DNA from: Quercus robur | Taxonomy: Eukaryota > Streptophyta > Magnoliopsida > Fagales > Fagaceae | Assembly (NCBI RefSeq): GCF_932294415.1 | Contig: NC_065538.1 | Location: 41,236,843-41,300,842 of the forward strand | DNA length: 64,000 nucleotides | Direction of reading: 5' to 3' | Notes under the pieces: model-generated | Databases searched by the model: none | What the model was told of the DNA's origin: nothing | What the model saw: the letters and a program-made list of their open reading frames with translations, nothing else | Program-made: the position numbers and the translations under genes | Shown here: in pieces, positions 58,541 through 64,000 of the stretch | Layout: every line of letters starts with the position of its first letter | Numbering within the stretch: position 1 is the first letter of the stretch

Positions 58541-60069
58541 AAATTGCTTCCTCTTTGTTAATTTAATATATTGCTTAAGTCTGAATACTAAGTTTAGCTA
58601 TTGGACTCACGTAAATTTTATGGATACATTTACATTCTTTATCATAGAAAAACCATATGCAGGGGTGTAGGTAGGATTTTTTATTTGGAGGGGCCGAATT
58701 ACATATTCATATGTTAGTCATAACTCATACATATATTATATACAAAATGGTCAATGAAATTAAATAATATTTCTAAACTCAAATCAGTGTACAAAAATGA
58801 ATAATTTGCTATAAAAATGAACCCAAAAAAAAAAAGTATCTCCTATAAAGTTATGTTCAACGTTGATCTTTCATAGAATAAAATTTATTCATTATCAATT
58901 CTATAGGATTTCCTATTCAAATCTTCAAATAAATAAATCTATGTTGCAACCTAAATTTTCTTCTAGAAAAAGATAAAATAAAAATTCAATGTTAGCACAA
59001 CTTATCAAGCACCTAAATCCAAGAGTAAAAGATACTATCAGCTAGAGAGAAAAAAAAAAATCAAATTTGTGGGCGGATAAAACCTCATAGTTTCAAGTAT
59101 TGCACTGTGCACAATGAACTTCAAAATTGAACACAGAGTACATAGTACTTTTGCATTCTTATTATAAAATATAAAAAGGATGGAAACATGGCAACTAGGC
59201 ATTTATTAGGTTTTGTTAAAAGCGTTTGTTTTATTTTGGCAGTGTGAACATAAAAACTAACAATGAATCATTGCAAGATTTCAAAGGGCTGGGTTCCATG
59301 AAAATTTAGGGGGGGGTTGCAATTGCTACAATTGTTAAAGCCCAACTTATTTTTGTAGAATTGCAGCTTATTTTTTTATATACTATTATAAGGGACCTCA
59401 ATTGTTTTGGAGGGACCATGGCCCCCCAATGCTATACGTGCTTACACACCTAACCATATGCAAATCTCTGGATAAGGTTTATCTTCAAATTAGTTTAGAG
59501 AGAAACTCTTTAAATTCCTACTAAAAAATTAATATGGCTATATATTTTGAAAATTTAACCGTACGTTCTTTATGTTTTAACATTGATGTCAAATTTCATT
59601 CAAATCATATGTTAATTATTATTCGATTATACATATATTTTTTATACAGAATTTAAGACTATAAAAACTTGAAATTTAAATATTTGATTGATGACATAAC
59701 TATTGATCTTTAATTATTATTATTTTTTTAAATCTAGAGGATATAATAAGAACATGTAATCTAACGATAAATTTGTTAAAATTCACATCCAATAAAAAGA
59801 TAAGAGAACTTCCTCCATATTCTCTAGAAGTAAATAATTCAACCAAGCTAGCTTTTGACAAAACAAATCGCATGAAGATTTTTCCATAAAGAAACCATTA
59901 AAGTGAATCCTAAAGTCTAACTATCACTTTCGAATACTATTGTGGAATTTTTTTTTAAAGGAAACAAGTCTTCCTTGTAGTACATGACTTTGTAAGAATA
60001 ATGAACAAAAATATAGTGTATTCACAATAATAAAATTTGATCTCTTGATTACCAATTTTATTGTAGCTC
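58541..60069. other. non-coding
   Basis: AT-rich, no gene. GGAGGGGCCGAATT (58687) and GACCATGGCCCCCCAAT (59415) look like ends of a decayed repeat; not resolved. Confidence 0.45.
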
Positions 60070-60935
60070 AAATTGGGCTGTTAATGTTTGACAAGAACCC
60101 GCGAACACAATACGAATACAATACGGATTTTTACAAGTTAGGGTTGTACCATAGCAGGTTCGGGTCATAAACAAATTGACCTGAAAATGACATTATAAGA
60201 AACATGTCATAAGCGAGTCAGGTCACATAACCCGCAATTGACACGTTTGACATGCTTTATTCTTGTCAAATCGAAATGACTCATTTAACACAACTTGTTT
60301 AACACATATATCAAATAAATATTCATTTTATTTTAGATTTGTCAAATACCTTTTATATCTAACATGTATTTTATATTTAAAAAGAAAAGTGAGTAATTAC
60401 TTATAAGTAATATAATTGTAAGTTGAAACTTTACAAACCATAAAGAAATTATTTCTAGATGGATGGTACTACACTATGGAGTTAATATTTATTAAGTACT
60501 TTGATGTTTTTGAACTTTTGGACAATGTGTTTTAAGTATTTAATGTTATTATTAACTTTCAAATTGTATGCTTAATAGGTGTTTTGACATTATAATTTTG
60601 TATTAAATTTGTTATTTATTAAATTTATAACAATTTTTATCAATCACCTTTTTAAGCAAGTTAAATGGATTGAATTTGTGTCAACCTAACATGTTTAATA
60701 TTAAGAGGGTTGAAATGAGTTGTTTTACATTCATGTTAACCTAATACAACTTGTTTATTAAGTATGTCAAGTAAGTTGTATTGTATCAACTTGCTTTATT
60801 AATGGATCGAGTTAGGGTTGAATGGTCATAACACGATTTTTAAATGGGTCGGGTTTGGGTTGAGTCATTTAGCTGAATGCCTTTACCTTGACACGAAACA
60901 CTAACTTGAATTGACACCCCTTACCTTTTGGTATG
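60070..60935. mobile_element. decayed inverted-repeat element, hAT-like
   Basis: The left side (GGGCTGTTAATGTTTGACAAGAACCCG) is weakly inverted relative to the right side (TTGACACGAAACACTAACTTGAATTGACACCCC), and the subterminal sequence repeats TCGGGT / GACACG / GTCATAA themes. This pattern is common for small non-autonomous plant elements. No clear target duplication. Confidence 0.35.
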
Positions 60936-61152
60936 TACAGGACATTCATGGTTTAAATATTCTATTTTTTATTGTAATTACTAAATTATCAACAACGAGA
61001 AAAACATGCTCGTTTTTCACGTTATCCTTTAGATGGTGAAATTTATTTATTTTTCTAAAAGAATTCTACGAAAATCAGAAGTGAAATGTTTGAATTTGTA
61101 ATACGCTGGTCATATATATTAGATAATAATTAATTGCATTTTGTTCCAACGA

Positions 61153-61225
61153 GTTGCTGTGGTGTAGTGGTTATCACGTCAGTCTTACACACTGAAGGTC
61201 CCCAGTTCGATCCTGGGCAGCAACA
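61153..61225 (+). tRNA. tRNA-Val (anticodon UAC)
   Basis: A 73-nt cloverleaf. The acceptor stem GTTGCTG pairs with CAGCAAC, discriminator A. The D arm contains GTGTAGTGGTTATCAC. The anticodon stem TCAGT/ACTGA encloses loop CTTACAC with anticodon TAC. The T arm is CCCAGTTCGATCCTGGG-like. Box A and box B internal promoters are visible and a T-run terminator starts about 23 bases downstream. There is no intron; CCA is not encoded, as expected for a nuclear gene. Confidence 0.92.
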
Positions 61226-61824
61226 ACTTATCAACTTTACTTACAATTTTTTTTTTTTTTTTTTTTTTTTTAAGCGAAATGCAGGTCTTGTTATTCATCG
61301 AGTTTGCAAGTCTTTTGTCTTGACCTCTCTACACTCTAGAGTCTTAGACTGTAGGTAGAGTTTGAGACTGCAATGCTTATTTTGTTTTTTTAAAGTCGGA
61401 AAGCCGTAGGCATAGCCAAATTTTCGCTTAAATAATCCTTAAATCCATCACCAATCTTTTTAAATTCACAATAAGGAAATATTAATTTCATAGAAGAATT
61501 ATATTATTCAAATGAAGCTACTACATGTAATTTACATTTATACTACAAATCTTAGATATAGGAAATATAACGAAATAATAATAAATTGAAATTTCCCGCA
61601 TGATAGTTAATTGAGCCGGGAGCCATAAAATACTGTTTTGGTCCTATTTTGTACAAAACCCCAAAAAACTCCAGCCATTTCTTGATACAACACCACTTGG
61701 GCCCATTATTTGTAAGCAATGGGTCTTTCAAAAAACACAACTAACTTTACTTCACAAATTGGGTTTCACAAACCCACGGATTTTCCTCACAATATGAGCT
61801 TTATATGCTATGAGCTTCACTACA
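61226..61824. other. non-coding
   Basis: T-run after the tRNA (61249-61272), then sequence without a gene. Confidence 0.5.
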
Positions 61825-62401
61825 GGCAAAAATGGCCCATTACCATCAATTTTCAAAATAATTTGCCCAGAAACACTGTTTCCAAACTATATAGCAATAT
61901 ACCACTTTTTTAGGTACTCGAGCTTGCCAAGCTCGAGTACCATGTTTTTTTAATCCACTATCGCCCCATATTCAAGGAGCCCTATAGTGGCGTTTTTAAG
62001 CCCTATAGTGACGTTTTCGGGCCAAAAAACGCCACTATAGGGCCCCTTGAACTTGTTATGGGGACTTATAAAAAATTTTTGCAGGAAAACGCCGCTATAG
62101 GGCCCAAAAACGTCACTATAGGGCTTAAAAACGCCACTATAGGGCCCCTTAACCTGTTATGGGGACTTATGAAAAAAACTTTGCAGCAAAACGCCGCTAT
62201 AGGGCCCGAAAACGTCACTATAGGGCTTAAAAACGCCACTATAGGGCTCCTTGAATATGGGGCGATAGTGGATTAAAAAAACATGGTACTCGAGCTTGGC
62301 ATGCTCAAGTACCTAAAAAAGTGGTATATTGCTATATAGTTTGGAAACAGTGTTTCTGGGCAAATTATTTTGAAAATTGATGGTAATGGGCCATTTTTGC
62401 C
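61825..62401. mobile_element. foldback MITE (MULE-type)
   Basis: 577 bp starting GGCAAAAATGGCCC and ending with its reverse complement. Arms of about 120 bp are almost perfectly inverted (61825-61945 and 62283-62401). The flanks carry an identical 9-bp TTCACTACA (61816-61824 and 62402-62410). The centre holds a two-copy tandem unit of about 106 bp (from about 62030 and 62136) with many CACTATAGGGC motifs. Non-coding; the ORF across the centre is an artefact of the repeat. Confidence 0.93.
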
Positions 62402-62734
62402 TTCACTACATGATGTGGAATGTGCGACCCGAAATTTTCCCTCATTTCATGGATTGGGCTTATGAACCTATTCTCTCTTACTTAATACTTCAAGTTCATG
62501 TCTCTTATTAATTTCTCTCTCTTTACATAATAGGTCCCGTTATGGGTTTTTTTGTGTGAGAAATTCGGTTCCCAAGTTCAAGTTATTTAACAAGATTTTA
62601 GGGTTATCGGGGCGACAAATTCCTAAGGCTGACCAATGCATTCTTGACTTTAAAGTTTTATTAGACAAGGCAAATTGGTTGGTTGGGCAAGAAAGTCACT
62701 TAGGTCACGTCAATACTTAATAAGAAAAACTTAA

Positions 62735-63420
62735 GAGTTCGTTTTGTTGGAGAGATAGAAAAGTGGGAGGATAGAAAATAAAGAAGAGTTGAAAAAGTGG
62801 GAGGATAGAAAAGATTTTAGTTTCCCTTATTTGTGTTTGGTTAAGGGTGGAAAATTGGAGAGATGGAAAAAATGAGTTTATATAAATTTACTCAAACACT
62901 CTTATTAAAAAATGATGTTCAATTAAAAAATAAAAAATGGCAAACAACCAACCAAAAAAAATTAAATAAAAGACAATCACCTAAATTCATTAAAAAAGAA
63001 AAATTATGCCTAGAAAAAAAAAAAAAGAATATATATCACGTCTAGTTAACACCCCCCTCCAAAAAAAAAAAAGAGAACAAAAAGAAGGAAACAAAAGAAC
63101 TTATTACTTGTACCATCACCACGCCCATGCCTAGGAAACACATTGCCAAAAAAAAATAAAAAATAAAAGAGTAAGTCTAGCACACGTAAGAGAGGGAGAG
63201 AGTTTGGTCATTGACTGTAAGTCTGTAACTATTGTCCCCCCTCTATTATCTCTCCAAATAATAGGGAGATAGAATTTTGGTGAGTTCGGAGAGAAAACAC
63301 TCTATCAATTTTCCATCCTCCTCTTCTCCTTAACAAAGCACCCATAAGTCAGGTTTATCTCCATTTTTCTCTAATTTATTTTCCATCCTCTCCATTCCAC
63401 TTTTACCTAAAGGAAGGGTT
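62735..63420. mobile_element. possible MITE, imperfect inverted repeat
   Basis: GGTTAAGGGTGGAAAATTGGAGAGATGG (62841-62868) is roughly inverted relative to TCAATTTTCCATCCTCCTCTTCTCC (63305-63330), and GGGAGGATAGAAAA motifs on the left correspond to TTTTCCATCCTCTCC on the right. No target duplication found. Confidence 0.35.
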
Positions 63421-64000
63421 GTTCAACTAATCATATACTATTTGATCTCATTGCCACGTGCTTGTGACCTTCCCATGTAGCAAACAAATTCAAAAGGTTG
63501 GATTTTAGGCCAAAGTTTGGGACCCCATGGCAAATACTCTTAGAAGCAATAGATATTTCATGAAAATCATGTCACCTTTAACAAGTCAAGACGTAAAATC
63601 GCGTTGAGCTCTGATTCATGGACTAAGTACATGAGTTTTCATTAGGTAAGTTTTAGGACTTGTATTTTGGAGGATGGAAAGGTGTGGTTTAGCAGTTTTC
63701 AGCAATGCATGAGTTTGGCATGTCACAGCTTAAATCATTCATTAAATCTTTACTTAAAAGCTTTAAATAAGACATCAAACCACCTGCAATTCACATATAG
63801 GGTGACTATACTTAGAAAATTGTTATTTTCAAACACGATTTTGAAAAAGAATATATTATTTTATACCAAATAACTATGCAACAATTCCAATTTAAATAAT
63901 TAATATATTAAAAGTATAAGAAATGTTATGTTCACAATATTTTTGTAATACTTTCATAATAAATTCTAATTGGTAGATTGTTATTAGCTTTTACTAGTTG
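63421..64000. other. non-coding
   Basis: No gene or repeat boundary recognised to the end of the window. Confidence 0.45.

Noticed and set aside
62058-62276. 72-residue ORF with NATIGP repeats
   Set aside because: Translation of the tandem repeat in the foldback MITE.

Overview
The window reads as nuclear DNA of a eudicot plant, probably a woody species. It is AT-rich and intron-bearing. It holds a plant class-B heat stress factor, a plant B3 (VRN1/REM-type) gene, a eukaryotic tRNA-Val, and many plant transposable elements, several nested. Nothing bacterial is present. The species cannot be fixed from the sequence alone; a Fagales-like tree is only an impression.

Layout. 1-1665: non-coding, with CT/poly-A repeats. 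1666-5335: 3'-truncated Ty1/copia element, + strand. 5587-7250: non-autonomous Mutator-like element (MULE) with about 370 bp inverted repeats and a perfect 9-bp target duplication. 7880-11341: dead LINE interrupted by a solo LTR (10352-11072). 12182-14182: intact two-exon HSFB3-like gene, minus strand. 14826-18185: MITE-like and plain non-coding DNA. 18186-28565: complete but decayed copia element, minus strand, with paired LTRs, ATGTA target duplications and an extra ORF downstream of pol. 29320-31014: solo Tat/Ogre-like LTR.

32686-53275 is the main discovery candidate: a segment of about 20.6 kb bounded by roughly 100-bp terminal inverted repeats and an 8-9 bp target duplication, so it looks like one giant MULE-like element. 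Inside are the C-terminal end of a MULE transposase, a plant-mobile-domain gene, a plant transposon-associated ORF whose relative sits in the copia element, three related small coiled-coil ORFs of unknown family, an apparently intact two-B3-domain gene, and pieces of host genes (a second B3 gene, an aldo-keto reductase exon, two beta-galactosidase exons). About 50 copies of a TAACTCGAT/ATCGAGTTA motif lie in four clusters: both ends and two internal sites. Each cluster lies just upstream of a gene.

53276-64000: a rearranged endogenous pararetrovirus-like (caulimovirid) remnant at about 55000-58540, split by a second MULE (56179-57677); long non-coding AT-rich DNA; a tRNA-Val(UAC) gene at 61153-61225; and a foldback MULE-type MITE (61825-62401) with a perfect 9-bp target duplication.

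Only three protein-level units look possibly functional for the host: HSFB3, the four-exon B3 gene inside the giant element, and the tRNA. All boundaries, splice sites and family names were read by eye, without database search.
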